NCBI RefSeq assembly: GCF_000314735.2
Contig: NZ_KB375270.1
Span: 496,001 to 560,000, forward strand
DNA from: Afipia felis ATCC 53690
GTDB taxonomy: Bacteria > Pseudomonadota > Alphaproteobacteria > Rhizobiales > Xanthobacteraceae
Direction of reading: 5' to 3'
Length of the DNA: 64,000 bases
Shown: positions 47,752 through 57,233 of the stretch, in pieces
Numbering within the stretch: the first letter of the stretch is position 1
How the letters are laid out: each line of letters starts with the position of its first letter
Notes under the pieces: generated by a model
Database searches by the model: none
What the model was told of the DNA's origin: nothing
What the model saw: only the letters and a program-made list of their open reading frames with translations
Translations under genes and position numbers: made by a program

Positions 47752-48056
47752 CGATCGGTCTCGGGCACTACCTCGCCGTCGCAGCGATCCTGTTCACGCT
47801 TGGCATTCTGGGCATCTTTCTCAACCGCAAGAACGTCATCATCATCCTGATGTCGGTCGAGTTGATCCTGTTGTCGGTCAACATCAACCTGGTGTCGTTC
47901 TCAAGCTTCCTCCACGACATCGTCGGTCAGGTGTTCGCGCTGCTGGTGCTCACCGTGGCTGCGGCGGAAGCCGCGATCGGGCTGGCGATTCTCGTCGTTT
48001 ACTTCCGCAACCGCGGCTCCATTGCAGTCGAAGACATCAACCTGATGAAGGGCTGA
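47748..48056 (+). CDS. nuoK: NADH-quinone oxidoreductase subunit K
   Basis: This small three-helix membrane subunit of 102 residues takes part in proton transfer. Two buried glutamates are visible, in [11 protein letters not shown] and in [14 protein letters not shown], as in other NuoK/Mrp-C homologues. The ATG at 47748 overlaps the nuoJ stop. Confidence 0.97.
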   Translation: MTIGLGHYLAVAAILFTLGILGIFLNRKNVIIILMSVELILLSVNINLVSFSSFLHDIVGQVFALLVLTVAAAEAAIGLAILVVYFRNRGSIAVEDINLMKG

Positions 48057-48063
48057 CAAGGTT

Positions 48064-50148
48064 ATGATTCAGGCGATTGTTTTCCTGCCCCTGATCGGCG
48101 CGCTGATTGCAGGCGTCATCACGCTCATCGGTGCACATGGCCGCAACCCCAGCGGCGACGAGATGGATCATGCGCACGGGCATGACGATCACGGCCATGG
48201 CGCGGCGCATGCACATGACGCCCATCACGAGGCGGACCATGGCCATGACGATCATCACGGCCCGGTCGAACCCGCCGCCGCGGGCTCGCGCCTCGCGGAA
48301 GTCATCACAACCGCGCTGTTGCTGACTTCGGCGGCGCTCGCCTGGGTGATGTTCGTCGATGTCGCGCTGATGCATCACGATCTGCGCGTGGTGTTGACGA
48401 GCTGGATCGATTCCGGTGACCTCAGGATCAACTGGGCATTGCGCGTCGATACACTGACGGCGGTGATGTTGGTCGTGGTCACGACCGTGTCCTCGCTCGT
48501 GCATCTGTATTCGATCGGCTACATGAACGAGGATCCGAACCGTCCGCGCTTCATGGCTTATCTATCGCTGTTCACCTTCGCGATGCTGATGCTGGTGACA
48601 TCCGACAACCTGGTGCAGCTGTTCTTCGGTTGGGAAGGTGTGGGCCTCGCGAGCTACTTGCTGATTGGGTTCTGGTACCAGAAGCCGTCGGCGAACGCGG
48701 CCGCGATCAAGGCGTTCGTCGTCAACCGCGTCGGCGATTTCGGTTTCGCGCTCGGCATCTTCGCGATCTTCGCGCTGGTCGGCTCCACCGATTTCGAGAC
48801 CATCTTCGCGGGCGCGCCCGGCCTCGTCGGCAAGACCATCCATCTGTTCCACTGGGACGTCGATGCACTCACGCTGACCTGCCTGCTGCTGTTCATGGGC
48901 GCGATGGGCAAGTCCGCGCAGTTCCTGCTGCACACCTGGCTGCCGGACGCGATGGAAGGCCCGACGCCAGTCTCCGCGCTCATCCACGCCGCGACCATGG
49001 TGACCGCGGGTGTGTTCATGGTGGCGCGCCTGTCGCCGCTGTTTGAACTCGCGCCGCACGCCAAGGCCTTCGTCATGCTGATCGGCGGCACCACGGCGTT
49101 GTTCGCCGCGACTGTCGGCCTCGTGCAGAACGACATCAAGCGTGTCGTCGCGTATTCGACCTGTTCGCAGCTCGGCTACATGTTCGTGGCGATGGGGGCG
49201 GGGGCTTACTCCGTCGGCATCTTCCATCTGTTCACCCACGCCTTCTTCAAGGCGTTGCTGTTCCTGGGCTCCGGTTCGGTCATCCTCGCGATGCATCACG
49301 AGCAGGACATGCGCAACATGGGCGGCCTGTGGCGGAAAATTCCTTTCACCTACGCCACCATGGTGATCGGCACGCTGGCGCTGACCGGCTTCCCGCTTAC
49401 GGCAGGCTACTTTTCGAAGGACGCGATCATCGAGGCTGCGTTTGCCGCAAACAGCAGCAATCCGTTCGCGTTCTACGGTTTCCTCTGCACCGTTATCGCG
49501 GCGGGCCTGACTTCGTTCTACTCGTGGCGCCTGATCTTCATGACCTTCCACGGCAAGCCGCATGACGAGCATCATTACGAGGCGGCGCATGAAAGCCCAC
49601 TGGTGATGCTGATCCCGCTCGCGGTGCTTTCGATCGGTTCATTCGCGGCTGGGTTCCCGTTCAAGGAGTTGTTCGCGGGCCACGGGGTCGGGGAGTTTTT
49701 TGGCTCGGCGCTGAAGGTCGACGAGCATGTGATGGAGGGGATGCACCACATTCCGCACTGGATCGGCTTCCTGCCGACGCTGATGATGCTCGCGGGCCTT
49801 GCGATGGCGTATCTGTTCTACATCGCCAAGCCGTATCTGCCGGTCGAACTCGCGCACCAGCAGCCGCTGCTTTACAAGTTCCTGCTCAACAAGTGGTACT
49901 TCGACGAGCTGTACGACGTGATCTTCGTGCGTCCGGCGAAGTGGCTCGGCTACACGCTCTGGAAGAAGGGCGACGGCATGCTGATCGACGGGCTTGGGCC
50001 TGACGGCGTGTCGAAGCGGGTGCTGGATGTGACGCGCGGCGTCGTCAAGCTGCAGACCGGATACCTTTATCACTACGCCTTCGCCATGTTGATCGGCGCG
50101 GCGGGGCTCATCACCTGGTTCATGTTCGGTCTCGGGGGCCAGCAATAA
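48064..50148 (+). CDS. nuoL: NADH-quinone oxidoreductase subunit L with His-rich loop
   Basis: This is the distal antiporter-like proton-pumping subunit with the long lateral helix. The 694 residues show [19 protein letters not shown], the pump core [28 protein letters not shown], and [14 protein letters not shown] helix ([16 protein letters not shown]). Unusual is a hydrophilic loop between the first two helices: residues 36-65 contain 13 histidines mixed with Asp, Gly and Ala. Such a loop could bind metal or buffer protons at the membrane surface; that is inference. It overlaps nuoM by one base (TAATG). Confidence 0.97.
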   Translation: MIQAIVFLPLIGALIAGVITLIGAHGRNPSGDEMDHAHGHDDHGHGAAHAHDAHHEADHGHDDHHGPVEPAAAGSRLAEVITTALLLTSAALAWVMFVDVALMHHDLRVVLTSWIDSGDLRINWALRVDTLTAVMLVVVTTVSSLVHLYSIGYMNEDPNRPRFMAYLSLFTFAMLMLVTSDNLVQLFFGWEGVGLASYLLIGFWYQKPSANAAAIKAFVVNRVGDFGFALGIFAIFALVGSTDFETIFAGAPGLVGKTIHLFHWDVDALTLTCLLLFMGAMGKSAQFLLHTWLPDAMEGPTPVSALIHAATMVTAGVFMVARLSPLFELAPHAKAFVMLIGGTTALFAATVGLVQNDIKRVVAYSTCSQLGYMFVAMGAGAYSVGIFHLFTHAFFKALLFLGSGSVILAMHHEQDMRNMGGLWRKIPFTYATMVIGTLALTGFPLTAGYFSKDAIIEAAFAANSSNPFAFYGFLCTVIAAGLTSFYSWRLIFMTFHGKPHDEHHYEAAHESPLVMLIPLAVLSIGSFAAGFPFKELFAGHGVGEFFGSALKVDEHVMEGMHHIPHWIGFLPTLMMLAGLAMAYLFYIAKPYLPVELAHQQPLLYKFLLNKWYFDELYDVIFVRPAKWLGYTLWKKGDGMLIDGLGPDGVSKRVLDVTRGVVKLQTGYLYHYAFAMLIGAAGLITWFMFGLGGQQ

Positions 50149-51656
50149 TGACCACCTGGCCTGTTCTTTCCGTCACCACATTCCTGCCGCTCGTCGGCGC
50201 GGCCTTGCTCTACTTGCTGGCGCGCGGCAACGAGGCTAGTGCCGCCCGCAATGCGCGCTGGATCGCGCTGTGGACCACCATCGTTACCTTCGCTGTGTCG
50301 CTGGTGCTGCTGGTGCATTTCGACTCCTCGCAATCTGGCTTCCAGTTTGAGGAGCGCGCGCACTGGCTGGGCGCGGCGATCAACTACCACATGGGTGTGG
50401 ACGGCATTTCGCTGCCGTTCGTGATCCTGACCACGGCGCTGATGCCGTTCTGCATTCTGGCGAGCTGGAAGTCGATCCAGGTCCGTGTGCGCGAATACAT
50501 GATGGCGTTCCTTGTTCTGGAAACGCTGATGGTCGGCACCTTCTCCTCGCTCGATCTCGTGCTGTTCTATCTGTTCTTCGAAGGCGGCCTGATTCCGATG
50601 TTCCTGATCATCGGCGTCTGGGGCGGTCCGCGCCGCGTCTATGCGAGCTTCAAGTTCTTCCTCTACACGCTGCTCGGCTCGGTGCTGATGCTGCTTGCCA
50701 TCATGGCGCTGTATGCGCAGGCGGGCACCACCGACATCCCGACGCTGATGACGACGAATTTGCCGCACGAGCTCCAGAGGTGGGCGTGGCTGGCGTTCTT
50801 TGCATCCTTCGCGGTGAAGATGCCGATGTGGCCGGTCCACACCTGGTTGCCGGACGCGCACGTCGAGGCACCGACCGCGGGTTCCGTGGTGCTGGCGGCG
50901 ATCTTGCTGAAGATGGGCGGCTACGGCTTCCTGCGCTTCTCGCTGCCGATGTTCCCGCTGGCCTCCCATGACTTCGCGCCGCTGGTGTGGACGCTGTCGG
51001 CGATCGCGATCATCTACACCTCGCTGGTCGCCCTGATGCAGGAGGATATGAAGAAGCTGATCGCTTATTCGTCCGTCGCGCACATGGGCTTCGTCACCAT
51101 GGGCATCTTCGCAGGTAATGTGCAGGGCGTCGCGGGCGGCGTGTTCCAGATGATCTCGCACGGCATCGTGTCCGGCGCGCTGTTCCTCTGCGTCGGCGTG
51201 ATCTACGACCGCATGCACACCCGCGAGATCGCGGCCTATGGCGGCCTCGTCAATCGTATGCCCCTTTATGCCTTCACGTTCCTGCTGTTCACCATGGCCA
51301 ATGTCGGCCTGCCAGGAACGTCCGGTTTCGTTGGCGAATTCCTGACGCTGATCGGCACCTTCAAGGCTTCGATCCCGACGGCGATCTTCGCTACTACGGG
51401 TGTGATCCTGTCGGCGGGCTATGCGCTGTGGCTTTACCGCAAGATCGTGTTCGGTGAACTCACCAAGCCGTCGCTGGCCAGCATCAAGGATATGACCGGC
51501 CGCGAGGTCATGATCTTCGTGCCGTTCATCGTTCTCACGATCCTGTTCGGCGTGTATCCGAAGCCGGTGCTGGACATGTCGGCGGCCTCCATCCAACACC
51601 TTGTCGAGAATTACGGCGCGGCGATCCATGCCGTCAAAGCCGCGGCATTACCTTAA
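50148..51656 (+). CDS. nuoM: NADH-quinone oxidoreductase subunit M
   Basis: This antiporter-like proton-pumping subunit has 502 residues and about 14 helices. Signatures are [22 protein letters not shown] with the key Glu, [27 protein letters not shown] with the key Lys, and the helix [16 protein letters not shown]. It is coupled to nuoL by TAATG and followed 15 bases later by nuoN. Confidence 0.98.
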   Translation: MTTWPVLSVTTFLPLVGAALLYLLARGNEASAARNARWIALWTTIVTFAVSLVLLVHFDSSQSGFQFEERAHWLGAAINYHMGVDGISLPFVILTTALMPFCILASWKSIQVRVREYMMAFLVLETLMVGTFSSLDLVLFYLFFEGGLIPMFLIIGVWGGPRRVYASFKFFLYTLLGSVLMLLAIMALYAQAGTTDIPTLMTTNLPHELQRWAWLAFFASFAVKMPMWPVHTWLPDAHVEAPTAGSVVLAAILLKMGGYGFLRFSLPMFPLASHDFAPLVWTLSAIAIIYTSLVALMQEDMKKLIAYSSVAHMGFVTMGIFAGNVQGVAGGVFQMISHGIVSGALFLCVGVIYDRMHTREIAAYGGLVNRMPLYAFTFLLFTMANVGLPGTSGFVGEFLTLIGTFKASIPTAIFATTGVILSAGYALWLYRKIVFGELTKPSLASIKDMTGREVMIFVPFIVLTILFGVYPKPVLDMSAASIQHLVENYGAAIHAVKAAALP

Positions 51657-51671
51657 GGGCAGGGCGCACGA

Positions 51672-53105
51672 ATGAACTTCCACGTCGCAGATTATTCGCT
51701 GCTTCCGGTCCTGCCCGAGATCGTGCTCGCGCTGGGTGCCATGGCGCTCCTGATGCTGGGCGCATATCGCGGTGAGCGCACGGTGCGCATCGTCACGGTG
51801 CTGGCTGTCGTGCTTCTCGCCGTCACGCTGGTGCTGGAACTGTGCCTTCCGGCCGGACGCCTGACGACCTTCGGCGGCAGCTTCGTCGTGGATGACTATG
51901 CGCGCTTCCTCAAGACCGTGATGCTGGTCGCGTCCGCAGCGACGCTCGTCATCTCGCGCGGCTACCTGACTAACGAGGCGAAGATTTTCGAGTATTCCAT
52001 CCTCGTGCTGCTTTCGAGCGTCGGCATGATGGTGCTCATCTCAGCGACCGATCTCATCACGCTTTATCTCGGCTACGAACTGATGAGCCTCGCGCTCTAC
52101 GTCGTCGCCGCGAGCCATCGTGACAATCTGAGGTCGACGGAAGCGGGCCTGAAGTATTTCGTCCTCGGCGCGCTGTCGTCGGGCATGATGCTGTACGGCG
52201 CCTCGCTGATCTACGGTTTCACCGGCACGGTGGAATTCGCCGGCATCGCCGCCGCGGCCAAGGTTGGCAGCATCGGTGTGATCTTCGGCATCGTCTTCCT
52301 GCTGGTCGGACTGTGCTTCAAGATCTCGATCGTGCCGTTCCACATGTGGACGCCGGACGTCTACGAGGGCGCGCCGACGCCGGTCACGGCATTCTTCGCC
52401 TCCGCTCCAAAGGTCGCCGCACTCGCAGTGCTTGTGCGCGTGCTGCTTACCGCGTTCCCCAACGTGACGCATGACTGGCAGCAGATCGTCACTTTCGTCT
52501 CTATCGCGTCTATGGCGCTCGGTTCCTTCGCCGCGATCGGCCAGAAGAACATTAAACGTCTGATGGCCTATTCCTCGATCGGTCACATGGGCTTCGCGCT
52601 GGTCGGTCTCGCGGCGGGCACAGCGCAGGGCGCGCAGGGCGTGCTGATCTACGCCGCGATCTACGTGGTGATGACGTTCGGCAGCTTCTCGTTCATTCTC
52701 TCGCTGAAGCGCAACGGCCAGCAGTTCGAACAGATCAGCGATTTCGCAGGCCTGTCGCGGACCAATCCGTATCTCGCCTTCATGTTCGCGATGTTGCTGT
52801 TCTCGCTCGCCGGCATCCCGCCGCTCGCAGGCTTTTTCGCGAAGTTTTACGTCTTCCTCGCCGCGATCCAGGCGGGGCTCTATCCGCTGGCGGTGATCGG
52901 CGTGCTGACGAGCGTGGTGGGTGCGTTCTACTATCTCGCGATCATCAAGACGATGTACTTCGACGAGCCGAAGGGCGCGGTCGATCCGATGGCGGGCGAA
53001 CTACGCACCGTGCTGACGCTCGCGGGTATCTTCAACCTTCTGTACTTCGCCTATCCCGGTCCGCTGGTCAGCGCGGCCACGGCTGCGGCGAAGTCGCTGT
53101 TCTGA
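51672..53105 (+). CDS. nuoN: NADH-quinone oxidoreductase subunit N
   Basis: This is the third antiporter-like subunit, next to NuoK, with 477 residues. It shows DLITLYLGYELMSLALYVV, the pump core LCFKISIVPFHMWTPDVYEGAPTPV and IKRLMAYSSIGHMGFALVG. It is the last nuo gene, and its stop overlaps the birA ATG (TGATG), so birA and the following genes are probably on the same transcript. Confidence 0.98.
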   Translation: MNFHVADYSLLPVLPEIVLALGAMALLMLGAYRGERTVRIVTVLAVVLLAVTLVLELCLPAGRLTTFGGSFVVDDYARFLKTVMLVASAATLVISRGYLTNEAKIFEYSILVLLSSVGMMVLISATDLITLYLGYELMSLALYVVAASHRDNLRSTEAGLKYFVLGALSSGMMLYGASLIYGFTGTVEFAGIAAAAKVGSIGVIFGIVFLLVGLCFKISIVPFHMWTPDVYEGAPTPVTAFFASAPKVAALAVLVRVLLTAFPNVTHDWQQIVTFVSIASMALGSFAAIGQKNIKRLMAYSSIGHMGFALVGLAAGTAQGAQGVLIYAAIYVVMTFGSFSFILSLKRNGQQFEQISDFAGLSRTNPYLAFMFAMLLFSLAGIPPLAGFFAKFYVFLAAIQAGLYPLAVIGVLTSVVGAFYYLAIIKTMYFDEPKGAVDPMAGELRTVLTLAGIFNLLYFAYPGPLVSAATAAAKSLF

Positions 53106-53884
53106 TGGGCTTCGCGCTCGGTCTCCGGGCACGAGCGGCGGAATACCGCCTTGTCAGCTTCGAAAGTGCAGGCTCGACCAACGCTGAGGCGTTGAAGCGT
53201 ATGCGTATGGACGAGCGCGGGCCGCTCTGGCTCGCGACCGCTCACCAGACCGCGGGGCACGGACGGCGGCAGCGGGCCTGGATTTCTCCGCCCGGCAATC
53301 TCGCCTGCAGCATCATCGAGGCGCTCAAAACCGACCATGCAGGGGCGGCGACACTGGGATTCGCGGCCGGGCTCGCGCTGGAGACGGCGCTGCGGCAGGT
53401 GAGCGGCGGGGCGGCCTCATTCAGTCTAAAATGGCCGAACGATGTGCTCGCGAACGGGGCCAAGCTCGGGGGCATTCTGATCGAGGCAGAGGCGACACCG
53501 GACGGCCTTGCTGCGGTTGTCGGCATGGGCGTCAATGTCGTCGCTGCGCCGGAGGGCACGCCATATCCCGCGATCTCTCTCCAGGCATTGGGTATTGCCA
53601 CCGATGCGGAGACATTGTTCACCGCGCTGACGGATGCATGGGCCGAGTGGTTTGAGGTTTGGGATCACGGCCGGGGGTTTGAGGCGATCCGCACCCAATG
53701 GCTCATACGCGCGGCCGGGCTGGGAGCACCAATTCAGGTTAGGCAGGGTGATCGCGTGATTGACGGTGTGTTCGAAACGATCGACGAGGCGGGGCGACTT
53801 ATCGTGTCTCGCAACGGCGAGTCGACGAAGGTCGCAGCGGGCGATGTTTATTTCGGTGCGGCGATGTCCGCGGGAGCGGCGTGA
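53105..53884 (+). CDS. birA: Biotin--[acetyl-CoA-carboxylase] ligase
   Basis: This enzyme activates biotin with ATP and attaches it to the carboxyl carrier protein. The 259 residues show the biotin-ligase core: FESAGSTNAEAL, TAHQTAGHGRRQRAWISPPG, FSLKWPNDVLANGAKLGGIL and the C-terminal SH3-like domain. The N-terminal helix-turn-helix of E. coli BirA is absent, so it is the group I, non-repressor type. Its place after nuoN with one-base overlap at both ends is the usual alphaproteobacterial order. Confidence 0.95.
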   Translation: MGFALGLRARAAEYRLVSFESAGSTNAEALKRMRMDERGPLWLATAHQTAGHGRRQRAWISPPGNLACSIIEALKTDHAGAATLGFAAGLALETALRQVSGGAASFSLKWPNDVLANGAKLGGILIEAEATPDGLAAVVGMGVNVVAAPEGTPYPAISLQALGIATDAETLFTALTDAWAEWFEVWDHGRGFEAIRTQWLIRAAGLGAPIQVRQGDRVIDGVFETIDEAGRLIVSRNGESTKVAAGDVYFGAAMSAGAA

Positions 53885-55554
53885 TGGCACGGGCTGATGA
53901 ACTGAGTTTTGTGCCGCTTGGTGGCATCGGCGAAATCGGCATGAACCTGTCGCTATATGGCCTTGGCAAGGGCAGGCAGCGCTCCTGGCTCGCGGTCGAT
54001 CTTGGCGTATCGTTCGGCAACGAGGAGCATCTGCCCGGCATCGAAGTCGTGATGCCGGATATCCGCTTCCTCGAATCTGAGAAGAAGAATCTCGTCGGCC
54101 TCGTGCTGACCCATGCCCATGAGGATCATTTCGGCGCGATCATCGATCTGTGGCCGCGCCTGCAGTGCCCGATCTATGCCACGAAATTTTCCGCGGCGTT
54201 GTTCGAAGCCAAATGCGCGAGCGAGCGCAACCCGCCGAACATCCCCGTCACGGTGATCGAATCCGGTGGGCGGATCGATATAGGCCCGTTCAATGTCGAA
54301 TTCGTCGCCATGCAGCATTCGATCCCAGAATCACACGCGCTGGCGATCCGCACCTCCGAAGGGCTGGTGCTGCATACCGGCGACTGGAAGCTCGATCCGA
54401 CGCCGCTGATCGGTGAGCCGACCAACGAGAAGCGGCTGCGTGAACTCGGCGACGAGGGCGTGCTGGCGCTGATCGGTGATTCCACGAATGCGGTGCGCGA
54501 GGGCCGCTCGCCATCGGAGCGTGAAGTCGCGCATGGTTTGACGGAGATCATCAAAGCCGCGAAGGGCCGTGTGGCAGTGACGACGTTCGCCTCCAACGTT
54601 TCTCGGATGCGCGCCGTGGCGGAAGCCGCGCGCGAGGCGGAGCGCGAGGTCGTACTGATCGGTCGCGCGATGGAGCGCGTGGCGCAGGTCGCGCGCGAGA
54701 CGGGCTATCTCGATGGTATTGCGCCGTTCCGCGGCGCAGACCTCTACGGCCACTTCCCGCCGAACAAGGTGCTGGCATTGTGCACCGGCAGCCAGGGTGA
54801 GCCGCGCGCGGCGCTGGCGCGCATTGCCAATGACGACCACCCCGAGGTGACGCTGAACAAGGGCGACACCGTGATCTTTTCATCGCGCACCATTCCGGGC
54901 AACGAGAAGGCGGTCGGCTCGATCATCAACGGCCTTGTCAGTCAGGGTATCAAGGTCATCACCGACCGCACGCACATGGTTCACGTCTCCGGCCATCCGC
55001 GCCGCGATGAGCTGCGCGACATGATCTCATGGGTGCGCCCGCAATTGCTGGTCCCTGCGCATGGTGAGGCACTACATTTGTCCGAACATGCGGCGCTTGC
55101 GCGCTCCTGCGGCGTACCGAAGGTGCTGGTGTGCAAGAATGGCGATCAGGTGCGGCTTGCGCCGGGCGAGCCTGCCATTGTCGAGCAGGTGCCGTCCGGT
55201 CGCCTCTACAAGGATGGCAAGATCCTGGAAGACCAGAACGCGCGCGCCGTGGTGGCGCGACGGCGGCTGGCGTTCGCAGGCAGTGCGTTCGTGGCGCTTG
55301 CGCTGACAGAGCAGGGCGAACTGGCGGACGATCCGCAGATCGATCTCGTTGGCATCCCGGAGCGCAATGCGGCCGGCGAACTGATGGACGAACTGATCTA
55401 CGACGTCGCGGTCGCGACCTTTGAGAATCTGCCGCGCGCCAAGCGGCGCGATTCTGACGCGGTCGGCGAAGCGGTGCGGCGCGCGGTACGTTCGGCCATT
55501 GCCGAGCAGTGGGGCAAGAAGACGATCTGCGTCGTCCACGTCCTGGAAGTTTGA
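53884..55554 (+). CDS. rnj: Ribonuclease J
   Basis: This metallo-beta-lactamase-fold ribonuclease has 5'-3' exo- and endonuclease activity in RNA processing. The 556 residues show the start LSFVPLGGIGEIGMNLSLYG, the zinc motif LTHAHEDHFGA, GLVLHTGDWKLDPTP, the beta-CASP motifs (LIGDSTNA, TTFASNVSRM, CTGSQGEPRAAL) and the His of VHVSGHPRRDEL, then a C-terminal domain. The ATG at 53884 overlaps the birA stop; a GTG at 53881 is the alternative. Confidence 0.96.
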   Translation: MARADELSFVPLGGIGEIGMNLSLYGLGKGRQRSWLAVDLGVSFGNEEHLPGIEVVMPDIRFLESEKKNLVGLVLTHAHEDHFGAIIDLWPRLQCPIYATKFSAALFEAKCASERNPPNIPVTVIESGGRIDIGPFNVEFVAMQHSIPESHALAIRTSEGLVLHTGDWKLDPTPLIGEPTNEKRLRELGDEGVLALIGDSTNAVREGRSPSEREVAHGLTEIIKAAKGRVAVTTFASNVSRMRAVAEAAREAEREVVLIGRAMERVAQVARETGYLDGIAPFRGADLYGHFPPNKVLALCTGSQGEPRAALARIANDDHPEVTLNKGDTVIFSSRTIPGNEKAVGSIINGLVSQGIKVITDRTHMVHVSGHPRRDELRDMISWVRPQLLVPAHGEALHLSEHAALARSCGVPKVLVCKNGDQVRLAPGEPAIVEQVPSGRLYKDGKILEDQNARAVVARRRLAFAGSAFVALALTEQGELADDPQIDLVGIPERNAAGELMDELIYDVAVATFENLPRAKRRDSDAVGEAVRRAVRSAIAEQWGKKTICVVHVLEV

Positions 55555-55566
55555 GGGGCGGGCGCG

Positions 55567-55968
55567 ATGCTGGGCCGGCTCAACCATGTGGCGATCGCGG
55601 TGCGAGACGCGCGTGCGGCGGCGTCCGTCTATGCCGGGATAGGTGCAGAAGTGTCCGCACCGGCAGCGCAGCCGGAACATGGCGTCACGACGGTGTTCGT
55701 GACGCTGCCGAACACCAAGCTCGAATTCATCGAACCTCTGGGCGATGCGTCGCCGATCTCAAAATTCCTTGAGCGCAGCCCGGATGGTGGCATTCACCAT
55801 CTTTGCTTCGAGGTTGATGATATCATCGCGGCGCGAGACGCCCTGATTGCCGATGGTCGTCGAGTGCTCGGCGACGGCAGGCCGCGGATTGGTGCGCATG
55901 GCAAGCCGGTGTTGTTTTTCCACCCGAAGGATTTTTCGGGAACGCTGATCGAGATCGAGGAGGCATAA
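55567..55968 (+). CDS. mce: Methylmalonyl-CoA epimerase
   Basis: This VOC-fold metal enzyme interconverts the two methylmalonyl-CoA epimers in propionyl-CoA breakdown. The 133 residues show the metal ligands in LNHVAIAVRD (His7), GGIHHLCFEVDDI, and the terminal Glu in LIEIEEA; SPISKFLERSPDGG is typical of the family. It sits 12 bases after rnj and directly before the DUF1467 gene. Confidence 0.95.
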   Translation: MLGRLNHVAIAVRDARAAASVYAGIGAEVSAPAAQPEHGVTTVFVTLPNTKLEFIEPLGDASPISKFLERSPDGGIHHLCFEVDDIIAARDALIADGRRVLGDGRPRIGAHGKPVLFFHPKDFSGTLIEIEEA

Positions 55969-56244
55969 ATGGCCCAGTCAATCGCTTCCGCATTTGCGGT
56001 CTACTTCGTGGTCTGGTGGGTCGTTTTGTTTGCGGTGCTGCCATTCGGTATTCACAGCCAGCACGAGAACGGCGAAGTGAGTTTGGGAACCGACCCTGGC
56101 GCTCCGGTGCTGGCGAGGATGGGCCGCAAGCTGCTGTGGACCACGCTGATCTCGGCAATCATTTATGGCTGCGGATTTGTGGCATATCGTGCCGGATACT
56201 TTGATCTGGGCCGCATCAGCAAGGCGATCGGCCTGCCGTTCTGA
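55969..56244 (+). CDS. DUF1467 membrane protein
   Basis: This 91-residue protein has two membrane helices (about residues 7-25 and 58-75) separated by the loop FGIHSQHENGEVSLGTDPGAP, which is the family pattern. It is found in alphaproteobacteria next to mce and often close to proS. It begins right after the mce stop, so the two are translated together. Function is unknown. Confidence 0.9.
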   Translation: MAQSIASAFAVYFVVWWVVLFAVLPFGIHSQHENGEVSLGTDPGAPVLARMGRKLLWTTLISAIIYGCGFVAYRAGYFDLGRISKAIGLPF

Positions 56245-56514
56245 CCTCCGACATTGGATCGTCTTGCGATCCAATCACCACATTTTGGCTCCTCGTCGTC
56301 ATCGCGCTTGATCCAACGCAATGCGTGCGGTCCTGCGCGACCTCAGGATACGACGGGCAAAACCAGATGAGATGAACACAGCAGGAAAACAGATGAGAGC
56401 TGCGGCACAGAACCTGCTGGACAAAGGCTTGCAGGCAAAAAAAGAGCAGGGCCGGAAGCCCTGCTGTTTAAACGTCGCGACCCTGTGTCCCCGAAACGTT
56501 GGATCTATCGTTGT
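56245..56514. other. Spacer at the left edge of the metal island
   Basis: This stretch contains a 9-bp perfect inverted repeat (ATTGGATCG at 56253-56261, CGATCCAAT at 56267-56275) just after the DUF1467 stop, perhaps a weak terminator since it has no T-run. It also contains the strong minus-strand terminator listed separately. Between 56276 and 56436 I see nothing I can name; a 65-codon plus-strand frame running through the terminator is not accepted as a gene. Confidence 0.5.
56437..56465 (-). terminator. Rho-independent terminator, minus strand
   Basis: AGCAGGGC (56445-56452) pairs with GCCCTGCT (56458-56465). Read on the minus strand the stem is followed by CTTTTTTTGCC, a strong terminator. 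The only possible gene it could serve is the small minus-strand frame at 56515-56661. Confidence 0.8.
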
Positions 56515-56661
56515 TTAGACGGGGATGACGCTGCGTTGTGCGCGTCGGGCCTCCTCCCAAGACCTAGACCACAGCAGGTCTGGCGATACGCCTAGCCTGA
56601 CTGACGGGCCTGTGTAGCGCAAGACTTTCGGCCTGTCATCTTTTTTGGAAACAAAATTCAT
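56515..56661 (-). CDS. Candidate 48-residue protein divergent from the metal operon
   Basis: A 48-codon minus-strand frame begins MNFVSKKDDRPKVLRYTG and ends RAQRSVIPV. It is hydrophilic and basic, with no signal peptide and no cysteine, and I recognise no family. It is supported by a strong rho-independent terminator on the same strand 50 bases downstream, and by its divergent place next to the DUF2946 operon with an inverted repeat between the two starts. The ribosome site is weak (GGA at -10). A longer frame to 56760 is possible but would cover the inverted repeat. Confidence 0.4.
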   Translation of the reverse strand: MNFVSKKDDRPKVLRYTGPSVRLGVSPDLLWSRSWEEARRAQRSVIPV

Positions 56662-56720
56662 ATTGGAGTCCGGCTTTGAATTTTTGTTGCGCCGCGGGGT
56701 TTTTAATCGAGGAGCAGGCG

Positions 56721-56738
56721 ATATCGACATTTCGATAT
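56721..56738. promoter_or_regulatory. Perfect inverted repeat, possible operator
   Basis: ATATCGA (56721-56727) and TCGATAT (56732-56738) are a perfect inverted repeat with a 4-base spacer. They lie between the divergent small gene and the DUF2946 gene, about 49 bases before its start. Just downstream CATCCGG occurs twice (56758-56764 and 56769-56775), a second short repeat. A metal-responsive repressor could bind here; no known box is matched. Confidence 0.5.
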
Positions 56739-56786
56739 TGCCGTGCTTAATCAGGGACATCCGGATTTCATCCGGTGGGGGTGGCA

Positions 56787-57149
56787 ATGCGCAAGCGGCT
56801 GGGACGTCTGGTTCCCATCGTGATGATCGCGGTTCTGGTGCAGCTTTTTGCACCGATTGCGATGATGCGCGCGGCTGCCGCCGCAGCCTCTGATCCGCTG
56901 AGCGGTATTGTGATCTGCTCGGAGCATGGTGACGGCGCTTCCGACGCCGCGCCAGCCGCAACACACGCGGCCTGCTGCCCGCTCTGCGCTCTCGCGCATG
57001 TCGTGCCGCCGCTCGATCATCCTGTTGCACTTCATGTTGCCATCCAGCGCATCTATCAGCGCGTGGCCTGGCTCGAGAGCCGGACACCGTTCGTCAGCGG
57101 CGGGATTGATGATCGGCCGCATGCACGTGGCCCTCCTGTTTATTCCTGA
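56787..57149 (+). CDS. DUF2946 protein, candidate CruR-like copper-sensing upstream ORF
   Basis: This 120-residue protein has an N-terminal hydrophobic signal-type segment (residues 8-34), a metal-binding-looking middle (Cys44xxHis47, then His60xxCys63-Cys64xxCys67xxxHis71; CPLC is the CxxC) and near the C-terminus RGPP at residues 114-117. DUF2946 proteins head copper-related operons. In Bordetella pertussis the homologue CruR is an upstream ORF whose nascent chain senses copper through CxxC and arrests at a C-terminal RAPP motif, controlling Rho termination before the receptor gene. The RGPP motif and the following 84-base gap with pyrimidine-rich sequence fit that model here. The ATG at 56787 is chosen; a GTG 12 bases earlier is possible. 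Confidence 0.8.
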   Translation: MRKRLGRLVPIVMIAVLVQLFAPIAMMRAAAAAASDPLSGIVICSEHGDGASDAAPAATHAACCPLCALAHVVPPLDHPVALHVAIQRIYQRVAWLESRTPFVSGGIDDRPHARGPPVYS

Positions 57150-57233
57150 GTGACAGTTCGCACGGATGGCGGGTTCTGCCTGCTGTTCTCCTGTTCGAAA
57201 TGACTGCCACCGGCAGTTATCGGGAATATTCCA
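57150..57233 (+). promoter_or_regulatory. Candidate Rho-control region between DUF2946 and receptor genes
   Basis: The 84-base gap holds a pyrimidine-rich stretch (about 57173-57196, rich in CTG/TTC, poor in A) that could serve as a Rho loading site, then a 6-bp hairpin ACTGCC/GGCAGT at 57203-57217 near the receptor start. This matches the layout expected for CruR-type control, but it is inference from sequence look only. Confidence 0.4.

Noticed and set aside
56321..56518. 65-codon plus-strand frame after the DUF1467 gene
   Set aside because: It runs through a strong terminator hairpin, has no clear ribosome site and no protein-like features.
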